The notes under the pieces: generated by a model
The model's database searches: none
What the model saw: the letters and a program-made list of their open reading frames with translations, nothing else
Told to the model about the DNA's origin: nothing
NCBI RefSeq assembly: GCF_009674485.1
Contig: NZ_WKJJ01000001.1
Location: forward strand, 234,265-298,264
DNA from: Pseudoduganella rivuli
Lineage (GTDB): Bacteria; Pseudomonadota; Gammaproteobacteria; Burkholderiales; Burkholderiaceae_D
Direction: 5' to 3'
Length of the DNA stretch: 64,000 nucleotides
Position numbers and translations under genes: made by a program
Shown: positions 14,613 to 23,199 of the stretch, in pieces
Numbering within the stretch: position 1 is the stretch's first letter
Layout of the letters: each line of letters begins with the position of its first letter

Positions 14613-15719
14613 GGCCAGCACGCCGTTGAGCAAGACCCGCACCAGTTCGCTCTGCCTGCTGACGCCGGTCTTCGAAAAGATCGCCCGCAAATGCGCGCGC
14701 CCTGTATTGCGCAGGATGCCCAGCTTGCCGACCGCTTCGTCCAGGCTCAGGCCATTGAGCAATTCGATGGCCAGGTGGGCCTCGGCGGGCGTGAAGTCGA
14801 ACAGCTGGCGCGCGATATCGTGTGCCGGCTCGGCCAGCGTATCGGGGTCGCGCAGGAACAGCGCCACCGCCGGCTGCGACCGTCCATCCGGCGCCACCGC
14901 CGGCGGGAAGCCGCGCACCACCGCCGCCAGCTTGCGCCGCCCCGAAGGCCGGCTCAGGCACATGGCCGCGACCTGCTTCGGGCGCTCGCGCGCATTGGCC
15001 AGCAAGCGTTGCAATTCGCGTGTCTCGGCCACTGTGCCGGCCGCCAGGCGCTGGTCGACCAGCCGCAGGCCGTCGGCGCTATCGAGCATCTGGCTGGCGG
15101 TGGGATTGGAGCGCAGCAACCGGGCCGCGTCGTCGAGCACAATGACGCCAATATTGAGCCGTTCCAGTCCCTCCTCATAGATTTTCAGTTGCAGCGCATT
15201 GCCGTTCACATGTGACGACAGCATCAGCGCCTGCTTGATGTGCGGCACAAACACGGCAAGCCGCTGCTTGTCTTCGCTGCGGAACGGCGGCATGGGCTGG
15301 CGCCGCTGAAGACGCAAGCGCGCCAGGGTTCCCGCCGGGGTCGCGATATTGACCCCCATGACATGTCCGGCGTCCGCCGGCAAGCCATGCGTGGATTCAT
15401 CACGGAGCAATTCACTGCCCTGCCACTGCGTATCCGTCATGAGGTCCGACGCCAGCATTACGCGTTCCGGCGGCACGTCCATCAAGGGATCGAACTGGCG
15501 CCACTGGCCGCCGGCCGGCACGCACACGTGGTAGCCGGGATCGCTCCCGGTGCACGGCCGCACCACGATCGCCGCGTCCGCGACGTGAAAATACTTCACC
15601 ATCAGCGTAAGACAGCGGCGCCACGGGTCCGTTTCCTGGACCGATTGGTAAATCGCATGGATCGTCAGGTTGAACATGCGCTCGTCAGCCGGAGATGAGA
15701 ATGAAGGTGCGAAAGCCAT
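14610..15719 (-). CDS. LuxR-type helix-turn-helix regulator
   Basis: Regulator of 369 residues. The C-terminal LuxR/GerE helix-turn-helix (about 305-366) includes FTPAEAHLAIELLNGLSLDE and the recognition-helix region NTGRAHLRAIFSKTGVSRQ. The N-terminal 200 residues look like a GAF/PAS-type sensor, with a second PAS-like stretch at about 180-290. There is no response-regulator receiver domain. It is co-oriented with the TonB receptor (15 bp downstream of its stop) and with LacI, so it may share a transcript with the receptor. Its target cannot be read from the sequence. Confidence 0.85.
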   Translation of the reverse strand: MAFAPSFSSPADERMFNLTIHAIYQSVQETDPWRRCLTLMVKYFHVADAAIVVRPCTGSDPGYHVCVPAGGQWRQFDPLMDVPPERVMLASDLMTDTQWQGSELLRDESTHGLPADAGHVMGVNIATPAGTLARLRLQRRQPMPPFRSEDKQRLAVFVPHIKQALMLSSHVNGNALQLKIYEEGLERLNIGVIVLDDAARLLRSNPTASQMLDSADGLRLVDQRLAAGTVAETRELQRLLANARERPKQVAAMCLSRPSGRRKLAAVVRGFPPAVAPDGRSQPAVALFLRDPDTLAEPAHDIARQLFDFTPAEAHLAIELLNGLSLDEAVGKLGILRNTGRAHLRAIFSKTGVSRQSELVRVLLNGVLA

Positions 15720-15734
15720 GGCGTCGGATGACCG

Positions 15735-18629
15735 TCAAAACACATAGCGCATTTGTGCGCCGTATCGCTTGTTCAGCGGTACATAATTCATTTGATTGTG
15801 GGTGGAGCCGTAGTGCTGCTCGATGCGGGCGCCGGTAATATTGGCGCCGTCCAGCACCAGCGAAAGATGCTTGCTGATGTCATAGGCGATCGAGAAGTCC
15901 AGCGTGCCGAATGGCCGGGCGAAAACCGGCACGCCCTGCGCGCCCGACGAACTGGTGGTCGCCACCAGGCTGCCGCGGTGGTTGTAGGCGAGGCGCGCCT
16001 TGAATTTGCCCCGTTCGTAGATACCGGCCAGGTTGCAGCTGTTTTTCGACAAGCCCAGCAGCGGTACGCTCCGGCCGGCAACGGAGGACGGCGCCTGCGT
16101 ATTCACAAAGAGACAATTCGCCTGCAGGCCGAGGCCATTGAATGGCGCCGGCAACCTGTCGAAGAATTGCTGGTAAGCGAATTCAATGCCCTTGATCCTG
16201 GCGAGGCCCGCCTGCCTGAAGGTCGCGACGTGATACTCTTCACCATTGATCATGCGCGTTTCGGCCGCAGTCTGGATCAAGCCGCTGACCAGTTTGTAGA
16301 ACATGCCGACCGCCGCCATCCCTTTGACGCCGAAATAGTGTTCCAGCGACCAGTCGGCATTCCTCGACGTATAGGGCATCAAGTCCGGGTTGCCTGCCTG
16401 GGCGTCATGCTGGACCGGGTTGGATATCCTCACGGCCGCGCTCAGGTGGGCAAAATTGACCTGGCCCATGGTTTTCGAGGCCCCCAGCCTGAACAACAAG
16501 TCGTCCCGCAAGCGGATAGTGGCATTGAACGATGGCAGCACGTCATGGCGCGTCGAATCGCTGGCCAGCAACACCAGCGCGCCGGCCGCATTCGCACCAT
16601 ACGATGCGCCATGCAGCGCGGTGCCGACATAACGCAGGCCCACATTGCCGCTGACCGGCTTGCCGCCGACGTCCGTGGTGTAATTGAACTTCACGTAGGC
16701 CGCCGTGGTCTTTTCATGATTGAGCTGGTCATATTCCGGCATGTTCGCGTCCACCGCCGGCAAGCCGTACAAGGCGCGCAGGGCCACCTGCCGGCGCACC
16801 GCGTCGGATGAAAACGTTGGGTAGGGCCCCACCTCGCGCGACTGGGCAGCCGGTACCTGATGCAGCAGCGCCGGGTCGGCCGCCGCCAGCGTGGCGTCGC
16901 CGTGGCAGCCATCGATGCAATACAGGTGGACGAAACCGGCGGTCCGGCGCGTATAGTCATTGACGCGCAATCCGAAGTCGGCCGATTGGATCACGGGGTG
17001 GCCAAAGCGGTAGTTCGCGTCAACCACGGCGGCGGTATTTTCCTGCGTCCCGTTGGCGGCAATGGAGAGCAGGTACGCGGGACGGTAGCTGGCGGGATCG
17101 GCGAGGTCGATGCCGGATACCGACAGGTGCGACGGCGAGCCTTCGTTGACCTCCAGGCGCATCAAAGGAACACTGGCGTTCATCCCCCATTCGAGCAGGG
17201 TATTGCGCACCGCCGTGTCAGTGTGGCTGAGGCGCACGCTGATGGCCTGCACGCCATCGCCACTATCGCCATTGCCGTTATCCCACTTCCCGCCAATGTC
17301 ATACAGCCGCACATTCCTGCCTTCATTGCCGACGACGGACGCGTTCGACATTGTGTTGCCGGTAAACGTCCCGCTGCGCAAGTTGTCGCTGCCGTCGCTG
17401 TTACGGTCGCCCCACAACGTGTAACTGGTGGTCGGGGCGCCAACATAAAAGCGCGCCGTCTGGAAGCGCTGGTCCAGCAGATAATTGACGCCGACATGGT
17501 TGGCATACAGGCTCACGTTGGCGGCGGGGCGCCACTGGAAGGCGGCAACATACGTGTCGCGCGCACGCTCGCCGTTGTGGCCATTACCGGTGAACATGCC
17601 GATCGGCAGCGTGACCGCCCTGCCCGAACCCGCATAATTGGCGACCAATTGGGGCCGCTCCAGTTCATCCTCGGTCAGGCCGAACACGCTGCCGGCATGC
17701 GCAACGTTGACCAGCACGCCCATTTCACCGGCGTCCGTCTGCCAGCGCTGGCTGACCAGCCCGGACGCCTGCGCCAGGGTCTTGCTGGCAAAACCCGGCG
17801 CCATCTGGTAGTTCGTGGCTTTCACGGCCACGCTGGCCATGGAACCCTTGGCATCAAATGGCTGGCGGGTACGGATATTCAACGTGCCGCCCAGGCCGCC
17901 TTCGATATCGCTGGCGGAAGAGCTCTTGCTGACGTCGACACCGGCCAGTACTTCGGCCGACACGTCTTCGAGGTCGAGGTTGCGGCCATTGTATTCGCCG
18001 GACTGCGCCTTGGCGCCATACACTTCCAGCCCGTTCAGCAAGACTTTGGATTGCCGCAGGCCGCGAATCGTGAAAGCGCCGCCCTCCTCCAGGTAGCGCA
18101 CTACCTGGACGCCGGGAATACGCTGGGCCGCCTGCCCCGCATTCTGGTCCGGCAGCCTGCCGATGTCGTCGGCGACGATCGCATCGACGATCGCGTCGCT
18201 GTCGCGCTTCCTGTCACGCGCGCTTTCCGGGCCGGTGCGCAGACCGCTGACGATCACGGTGGCCGGATCGTTTGGCGGTTCCAGCGACACCTTGGGTACG
18301 GTGCGCGCCGGCGCCGGCGTGGCCGGACGATAGATCAGCAGCGCATTGTCGCCGCCACGCATGATCTGCAAAGGCGTCCCCTGGAGCAGCAAGGACAAGG
18401 CAGCCTCCGGCGCCATCTTCCCTTTGACCGCCTTGCCCACCAGGCCATCGACTTCGGCCACGCTGTACAGCAGCTGCACGCCGGACTGCGCCGCATACCG
18501 GTCGAGCGCCATTTTCATGTCGCCGGCGGCAATATTGAATTCCCGTGCCGGCGACAGCGCCATGGCATCGTGGCTCACTGCAAGCAGGAACGTGATGGCC
18601 ACCCTGGCAACATTGGAAAGTTGTCTCAT
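15735..18629 (-). CDS. STN-domain TonB-dependent receptor
   Basis: Outer-membrane TonB-dependent transducer of 964 residues. After a signal peptide (1-24), a secretin/TonB short N-terminal (STN) domain (about 30-105) is followed by the plug (about 130-270, including QRIPGVQVVRYLEEGG and IRGLRQSKVLLNGLE) and a 22-strand-type beta-barrel ending in the aromatic residue of YVF. STN domains mark FecA-type receptors that signal to a FecR anti-sigma factor, and exactly such a pair is encoded divergently next door. The probable cargo is an oligosaccharide produced by the surrounding enzymes. This is inferred from context only; binding residues cannot be recognised. No SusD-like partner is present. 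Confidence 0.93.
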   Translation of the reverse strand: MRQLSNVARVAITFLLAVSHDAMALSPAREFNIAAGDMKMALDRYAAQSGVQLLYSVAEVDGLVGKAVKGKMAPEAALSLLLQGTPLQIMRGGDNALLIYRPATPAPARTVPKVSLEPPNDPATVIVSGLRTGPESARDRKRDSDAIVDAIVADDIGRLPDQNAGQAAQRIPGVQVVRYLEEGGAFTIRGLRQSKVLLNGLEVYGAKAQSGEYNGRNLDLEDVSAEVLAGVDVSKSSSASDIEGGLGGTLNIRTRQPFDAKGSMASVAVKATNYQMAPGFASKTLAQASGLVSQRWQTDAGEMGVLVNVAHAGSVFGLTEDELERPQLVANYAGSGRAVTLPIGMFTGNGHNGERARDTYVAAFQWRPAANVSLYANHVGVNYLLDQRFQTARFYVGAPTTSYTLWGDRNSDGSDNLRSGTFTGNTMSNASVVGNEGRNVRLYDIGGKWDNGNGDSGDGVQAISVRLSHTDTAVRNTLLEWGMNASVPLMRLEVNEGSPSHLSVSGIDLADPASYRPAYLLSIAANGTQENTAAVVDANYRFGHPVIQSADFGLRVNDYTRRTAGFVHLYCIDGCHGDATLAAADPALLHQVPAAQSREVGPYPTFSSDAVRRQVALRALYGLPAVDANMPEYDQLNHEKTTAAYVKFNYTTDVGGKPVSGNVGLRYVGTALHGASYGANAAGALVLLASDSTRHDVLPSFNATIRLRDDLLFRLGASKTMGQVNFAHLSAAVRISNPVQHDAQAGNPDLMPYTSRNADWSLEHYFGVKGMAAVGMFYKLVSGLIQTAAETRMINGEEYHVATFRQAGLARIKGIEFAYQQFFDRLPAPFNGLGLQANCLFVNTQAPSSVAGRSVPLLGLSKNSCNLAGIYERGKFKARLAYNHRGSLVATTSSSGAQGVPVFARPFGTLDFSIAYDISKHLSLVLDGANITGARIEQHYGSTHNQMNYVPLNKRYGAQMRYVF

Positions 18630-18746
18630 GTATTCTCGTTATAAAGGCAGTCCTTTTAACCTATGACGGAATACGCCGAGAAATCCCCCATCCGTCGCCC
18701 CACTTATTTTCAACAATTCGCAAAAAAAGTGTGGCATGCTATTTAC
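18630..18746. promoter_or_regulatory. Divergent control region between TonB receptor and ECF sigma gene
   Basis: The region is AT-rich compared with its surroundings and should hold the promoters of both the receptor and the sigma operon. No LacI or GntR-type site is present. I can see no convincing Shine-Dalgarno sequence before either possible sigma start. Confidence 0.4.
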
Positions 18747-19307
18747 ATGTCTCCCGATTTACATGAAGCGCTGGACACGTGGTTTGTTCAAGAAGTGCTG
18801 CCCCTTGAACCCATGCTGACCGGCTTTCTCCGGCGTCATTGCCACGAAACCGATGACATCGTGGACCTGCGCCAGGACGTGTATGTCCGCGTGTATGAGG
18901 CAACTGAAACGGGCTTGCCGGATCATCCCAAAGCGTTCGTCTTCGCTGTTGCCAGAAATTTACTGATTGACCGGGCCAGGCACAAGCAAGTCGCCGCCAT
19001 CGTTACGCTGGCGCCGTCCGATGACCTGCCGGACCATGTCGATGAATTGTGCCCCGAGCGCCATGCCATCGGCCGGCAAGATGTTGCGTGCCTTGAACAA
19101 GCTTTTTCCGACCTGCCCCCGAAATGCCGCGAAGTCGTCGAGTTGCGCAAGATTGCAGGCATGTCGCAGCGCGACGTGGCGGCCCGCCTGGGCGTCACCG
19201 AGGGCACCGTCGAAAAACAGATTGCGAAAGGCATACGGTTTCTCACGGCCGCACTTGGCGCACATCGCGGCAAAGTGAAGACCATCAGCGAATCCGAGGT
19301 TGCATGA
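18747..19307 (+). CDS. ECF RNA polymerase sigma factor, FecI-like
   Basis: Extracytoplasmic-function sigma factor of 186 residues from the ATG at 18747. Region 2 covers about residues 10-75, including HPKAFVFAVARNLLIDRAR, and region 4 about 110-165, including LPPKCREVVELRKIAGMSQ and a TEGTVEKQ recognition helix. It should be held inactive by the FecR protein encoded immediately downstream (4-bp ATGA overlap) and released when the STN-type receptor binds its ligand; it then probably drives the receptor gene. A longer in-frame start at 18663 exists, but it would leave only 33 bp for two divergent promoters and adds AT-rich codons unlike the rest, so I prefer 18747. Neither start has a clear ribosome-binding site. 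Confidence 0.88.
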   Translation: MSPDLHEALDTWFVQEVLPLEPMLTGFLRRHCHETDDIVDLRQDVYVRVYEATETGLPDHPKAFVFAVARNLLIDRARHKQVAAIVTLAPSDDLPDHVDELCPERHAIGRQDVACLEQAFSDLPPKCREVVELRKIAGMSQRDVAARLGVTEGTVEKQIAKGIRFLTAALGAHRGKVKTISESEVA

Positions 19308-20305
19308 GCAAGCATTTAAAAATTGAGCAGCAAGCGGCGGCGTGGCTGGCAAGGAAAGATGGCGACCGATGGTCCGCCGAGGAACAGGCGCAACTCGACC
19401 AGTGGCTCGCATTGGATACGGCCCACCGGGTCGCTTACTTGCGACTGGCCGCCGGCTGGGCCAAGGCGGACTTTCTGGCGCCTGGCGCGGCGGCGCGGGC
19501 CGCACCGCCGGCTCCTGCCGATCAAGCCACGCCGGAAGTGCAACGCAGGCCCCTGCCCCGCTTTTCGCAGTGGCGCATCGCCGCAGCCATGCTGGTGACG
19601 GTGGGCGCTGCCGCGGGCCTGCTGGCCACGCGGGACGACGTATCTGAAGTCCGCTATGAAACCCGGCTCGGCGCCCACCAGACGCACGCGCTGAAGGATG
19701 GCAGCCAGCTCACATTGAACACCGCCACGCTGCTGCGCGCGCGGGTCAGCGGGAGCGAGCGCACGGTCTGGCTCGATCAGGGGGAAGCGTATTTCGACAT
19801 CGCGCACGACACCGCCCACCCGTTCGTGGTGAATGCCGGCGCCAACAGGATCACGGTGCTGGGCACCAAATTTACCGTGCGGCGTGACGCCGGCGGAACC
19901 AGTGTGGTGGTGGTCGACGGCCGTGTCCAGGTTGAAAATGCGCAGGGTTCCGGCCAGCCGCCGGTGCTCCTGGTGAAACACCAAAAGGTCGTGGCAACCC
20001 CGGCCGCCATGGTCAAGTCCGACGAAAGCGATGCCAGGATCGAACAAATGCTGAGCTGGCGCGAAGGCAAGCTGGTTTTTGACCAGGTCACGCTGGACTA
20101 CGCTGCCAGCGAATTCAACCGCTACAACAAGAAAAGGCTGGTGCTGGCCGATGCGGACGCGGCCAGGATGAAGATCGGCGGGCGTTTCGATGCCGGCAAT
20201 GTCAAGGGCTTTGCCAGCCTGCTGCAGCGCGGTTTCGGCCTCGACGTGCGCGAGACCGATGACACGATCACGGTCGGCAGCCGCCGGCCGGGGCGCGCGC
20301 CTTAG
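19304..20305 (+). CDS. FecR-family anti-sigma factor
   Basis: Inner-membrane sigma regulator of 333 residues. The N-terminal cytoplasmic part (DUF4880-like, about 5-50, WLARKDGDRWSAEEQAQLDQW) would bind the sigma factor. One membrane segment (about 91-110, IAAAMLVTVGAAAGLLA) precedes the periplasmic FecR domain (about 125-220) and an STN-like C-terminal domain (about 255-325). The ATG overlaps the sigma stop codon as ATGA, which implies translational coupling. Together with the receptor at 15735-18629 it forms a complete trans-envelope signalling set. Confidence 0.92.
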   Translation: MSKHLKIEQQAAAWLARKDGDRWSAEEQAQLDQWLALDTAHRVAYLRLAAGWAKADFLAPGAAARAAPPAPADQATPEVQRRPLPRFSQWRIAAAMLVTVGAAAGLLATRDDVSEVRYETRLGAHQTHALKDGSQLTLNTATLLRARVSGSERTVWLDQGEAYFDIAHDTAHPFVVNAGANRITVLGTKFTVRRDAGGTSVVVVDGRVQVENAQGSGQPPVLLVKHQKVVATPAAMVKSDESDARIEQMLSWREGKLVFDQVTLDYAASEFNRYNKKRLVLADADAARMKIGGRFDAGNVKGFASLLQRGFGLDVRETDDTITVGSRRPGRAP

Positions 20306-20344
20306 CCGGACAACGCCGTGGCGCGGGACGGGGCGCCTCGGTGG

Positions 20345-21364
20345 TTATGGCGACGGGGCGCGGAGCGGGATAGCGACATCCGCGTCGCGGTTGACCTCCA
20401 GCTTGCCGTCCTTGTAGACCAGCTCCGCCACCTGGATGACGGTGCGCTGGTGCCAGCGGGAATCATTGGCGGCTTCCGCCTCATTCTTTTGGTGGACGAA
20501 ATAGTAGATGAATGCGCGTTCGCCATCGACCACCACATCCGCGTGCTGTCCCGCGGCCCGGTCGGTCGCCTTGCGGCCCGGCTCGGCCAGGAGGTAGCCA
20601 GGCTGCTCGGTCCAGTTCAGTGCATCGTCGGAGCGTAACACCATCAAGCCTTTCCACACATCGGCAATCAGCCAGTAATATCCGTTGAACCGGAATGCCT
20701 TCGGCCCCTCGCCCCTGGTTGGATTGACCGGCTGCTCGCTGATCTTCGTCCATGTGCGCAAATCCTTGCTGTCTGCCGCCAGAATCCGGCTGCCGGCGCG
20801 ATCGTCCTTGTACCACATGCGATAGCCCTGCCCCACCTTCATGACGCTCGCGTCAATCAGGCGGCCCGAGTTCGGCAGCTTCAGCGTGCTTTCGCAGTCC
20901 CATTTGGCCAGGTCGGTGCTGGTGAGGTGCTCGATGCGCACATCGGCCCCGGCTGCGCCCCAACGGTGGAATATCCCCGGCACGACGGTCAGCCACATGT
21001 GGTAGACCCCGTTCTCATAGTACAGTTCGGGCGCCCATTGCGTGACATCGGTGCACTCCTTGGGAAAATCCACCGTCCCCTGGTACCGCCATTGCAAGCC
21101 ATCGCTGGACGTGGCGACGCCGATGGCGGTGCCGTGTACCCATGCCACGTCATCCGGATCGGGCAACTTCATCGTGGCCCGGCGGTTGGTGTAAAACATT
21201 TTCCAAAGCTTCGCCGTGCGGTCATAGATGATCGAAACGTCGGCGGCGCCATCGTATACCGGGTCCCGGTACAGCGGTTTGGGCGCAACGGCGGCGGCAT
21301 AAGCCCCGCCGGAAAAAGCGATTGGCAGGGCAACCACCAGTATGGATAGAAGTGTTTTCATCAA
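20345..21364 (-). CDS. Secreted five-bladed beta-propeller glycosidase, GH43-like
   Basis: Exported protein of 339 residues with a signal peptide (1-24) and the repeating blade pattern of clan GH-F-type propellers. Candidate catalytic carboxylates are the Asp in YRDPVYDG near the N-terminus, the Asp in RLIDASVMK in the middle and the Glu in GEGPKAFRF, in the order base, pKa modulator, acid used by GH43. I cannot assign it to a GH43 subfamily and a related family such as GH117 is possible. It is divergent from the first GH51 gene, with a perfect LacI operator 29 bp upstream of its start, so the two probably share control. Arabinose- or galactose-linked substrates are inferred from context. Confidence 0.75.
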   Translation of the reverse strand: MMKTLLSILVVALPIAFSGGAYAAAVAPKPLYRDPVYDGAADVSIIYDRTAKLWKMFYTNRRATMKLPDPDDVAWVHGTAIGVATSSDGLQWRYQGTVDFPKECTDVTQWAPELYYENGVYHMWLTVVPGIFHRWGAAGADVRIEHLTSTDLAKWDCESTLKLPNSGRLIDASVMKVGQGYRMWYKDDRAGSRILAADSKDLRTWTKISEQPVNPTRGEGPKAFRFNGYYWLIADVWKGLMVLRSDDALNWTEQPGYLLAEPGRKATDRAAGQHADVVVDGERAFIYYFVHQKNEAEAANDSRWHQRTVIQVAELVYKDGKLEVNRDADVAIPLRAPSP

Positions 21365-21392
21365 TCTCTTGGCGTTTTACTATGAGGAAATT

Positions 21393-21404
21393 GTTATCGA
21401 TAAC
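21393..21404. promoter_or_regulatory. LacI-type operator for the GH43-like gene
   Basis: Perfect GTTATCGATAAC, 29 bp upstream of the GH43-like start in the divergent intergenic region. Confidence 0.8.
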
Positions 21405-21460
21405 CCACTTATCGTAAGCCAAATTCCGGTTCGCCGCCATGGAAAACTTTTCGCATGATC

Positions 21461-21483
21461 TAGTCTGAACGGACGATGCGGCC
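21461..21483 (+). promoter_or_regulatory. Conserved 23-bp promoter element upstream of the first GH51 gene
   Basis: The core TAGTCTGAACGGACGAT lies 30 bp upstream of a perfect LacI operator and matches the element at 13473-13495 with one mismatch in 23 bp, in the same orientation to its gene. A TATTAT at 21499-21504 could be the -10 box. Confidence 0.6.
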
Positions 21484-21512
21484 CGCCGCCGAAATCCCTA
21501 TTATCCGGCTTT

Positions 21513-21524
21513 GTTATCGATAAC
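21513..21524. promoter_or_regulatory. LacI-type operator for the first GH51 gene
   Basis: Perfect GTTATCGATAAC, 39 bp upstream of the GH51 ATG and just downstream of the likely -10 box, a typical position for repression. Confidence 0.8.
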
Positions 21525-21562
21525 TCAGCTACCGCGACAACATCGCAAGGAATTCATTCGAC

Positions 21563-23122
21563 ATGAAAACAATGATAGGGAGACTGCTGGCCATGTCCGC
21601 GCTGTGTGCCGCCAGTCATGCGCTGGCGGCGACCCAGGCCGCGACGGCGCAATTGCACGCCGACCAGCCCGGCCCGACCATCCCGCGCTACATCTACGGC
21701 CAATTTTCCGAACACCTGGGCAGCGGCATTTACGATGGCATCTGGGTCGGCGAGAAATCTTCCATCCCGAACGTGCGCGGTATCCGCAGCGACGTGGTGC
21801 GGGCGCTGCGCGAATTGAAGGTCCCGCTGATCCGCTGGCCCGGCGGCTGTTTCGCCGACGACTACAACTGGCGCGACGGCATCGGCCCGCGCGACAAGCG
21901 CCCCGGGCGCAAGAACAACTGGTGGACCGGCAAGCACGAAAGCAACCAGTTCGGCACGCACGAATTCATGGACTTCGCCGAACAGGTGGGCGCCGATGCC
22001 TATATCGGCGTCAACCTCGGCTCGGCCCCGCCGCGCGACATGCGCGACTGGATGGAGTACATGACGTCCGACGGCGACAACGCGCTGGCCAACGAACGCC
22101 GCCGGAATGGCCGCGACCAGCCGTTCAAGGTGCCGGTGGTCGGCATCGGCAATGAAAGCTGGGGCTGCGGCGGCAATATGCGCCCGGAATACTATGCCGA
22201 CGAGTACCGCCGCTTCCAGACCTTTTTCCACAACAATGGCCAGGCCGCGCCGGCCGCCATCCGCGTGGCGTCCGGCGCCGACCGGGAAGACTACAACTGG
22301 ACCGACGTCGTCATGAAGCAGGCCGGCGCCAAGTTGGACGCGCTGTCGCTGCACTACTACACGCTGCCGCCCGCGGACTGGAAGGAAGGGGGCAAGGCCA
22401 CCCGTTTCAGCAAGGAGGAATGGGTCGCCATCCTGGCCGGCGCGCTGCGCATCGACGACATCATCCGCCGGCACGCGGCCATCATGGACAAGTACGATCC
22501 GAAAAAGCGGGTCGGCCTGTATGTCGATGAATGGGGCACCTGGTACCGGAGCGATAGCGGCAAGTTCGACTGGGACTTGCGCCAGCAAAACACGCTGCGC
22601 GACGGCGTGGTGGCGGCGGCCCACTTCAACATCTTCCACCGCCACACCGACCGCGTGAAACAGACGTCCATCGCGCAAACCATGAACGTGCTGCAAGCGA
22701 TGATCCTGACCGACGGGCCGAAGATGGTGCTGACGCCGACGTATTATGCGTTCAAGATGTACGTGCCATTCCAGGACGCCACCGCCCTGCCGCTGGACGT
22801 GTCGTCACCCTCGTACCGTCTCGGCGCCACGGCGATTCCGTCGATTAACGCGTCGGCGGCGAAAGGCAAGGATGGCAAGATCTATATCGGCATCGCCAAC
22901 ATGAACCCGGACGATAACGTGCAATTCTCCGTCAACCTCGGCACGCTCGCGGCAACGAAGGTCAGCGGCCAGGTCCTGACCGCGCAGCAGATGGACCAGT
23001 TCAACGAATTCGGCAAGTCGCCCGCCGTGGCCGCCCAGCCGTATCGGGGCGCCACCCTGGCCAACGGCGCCTTGACGCTGGATTTACCGGCCAAGTCCGT
23101 CGTGGTGGTCGGACTGGAATAA
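21563..23122 (+). CDS. GH51 alpha-L-arabinofuranosidase, secreted (copy 1)
   Basis: Exo-acting arabinofuranosidase of 519 residues that would release arabinose from arabinan, arabinogalactan or arabinoxylan side chains. A signal peptide (1-22) makes it an exported member of a mostly cytoplasmic family. The acid/base is Glu198 in GIGNESWGCGG and the nucleophile is Glu323 in VDEWGTWY; RWPGGCFAD (91-99) is another family motif. The C-terminal beta domain covers about 385-519. AAGGA lies upstream of the ATG. It is the only plus-strand enzyme between the FecR gene and 38 kb. A paralogue lies at 56450-58066. Promoter elements for an unknown activator and for LacI are both visible upstream. Confidence 0.94.
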   Translation: MKTMIGRLLAMSALCAASHALAATQAATAQLHADQPGPTIPRYIYGQFSEHLGSGIYDGIWVGEKSSIPNVRGIRSDVVRALRELKVPLIRWPGGCFADDYNWRDGIGPRDKRPGRKNNWWTGKHESNQFGTHEFMDFAEQVGADAYIGVNLGSAPPRDMRDWMEYMTSDGDNALANERRRNGRDQPFKVPVVGIGNESWGCGGNMRPEYYADEYRRFQTFFHNNGQAAPAAIRVASGADREDYNWTDVVMKQAGAKLDALSLHYYTLPPADWKEGGKATRFSKEEWVAILAGALRIDDIIRRHAAIMDKYDPKKRVGLYVDEWGTWYRSDSGKFDWDLRQQNTLRDGVVAAAHFNIFHRHTDRVKQTSIAQTMNVLQAMILTDGPKMVLTPTYYAFKMYVPFQDATALPLDVSSPSYRLGATAIPSINASAAKGKDGKIYIGIANMNPDDNVQFSVNLGTLAATKVSGQVLTAQQMDQFNEFGKSPAVAAQPYRGATLANGALTLDLPAKSVVVVGLE

Positions 23123-23154
23123 GCCAGATGGCGGCCGTGCGTACCCAGCCGCCG

Positions 23155-23182
23155 CCGGCCCGCGCCAACGGACGCGGGCCGG
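23155..23182. terminator. GC-rich hairpin between convergent genes
   Basis: A perfect 10-bp stem (23155-23164 with 23173-23182) and 8-nt loop lie between the converging GH51 and giant B genes. There is no T-run on either side, so termination is likely but not certain. Confidence 0.5.
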
Positions 23183-23199
23183 TTCACAACGCCTCTCTT

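Noticed and set aside
18663..18746. An N-terminal extension of the ECF sigma factor
   Set aside because: It would almost abut the divergent receptor gene, is AT-rich and adds residues not seen in typical ECF factors. It cannot be fully excluded because neither start has a good ribosome-binding site.
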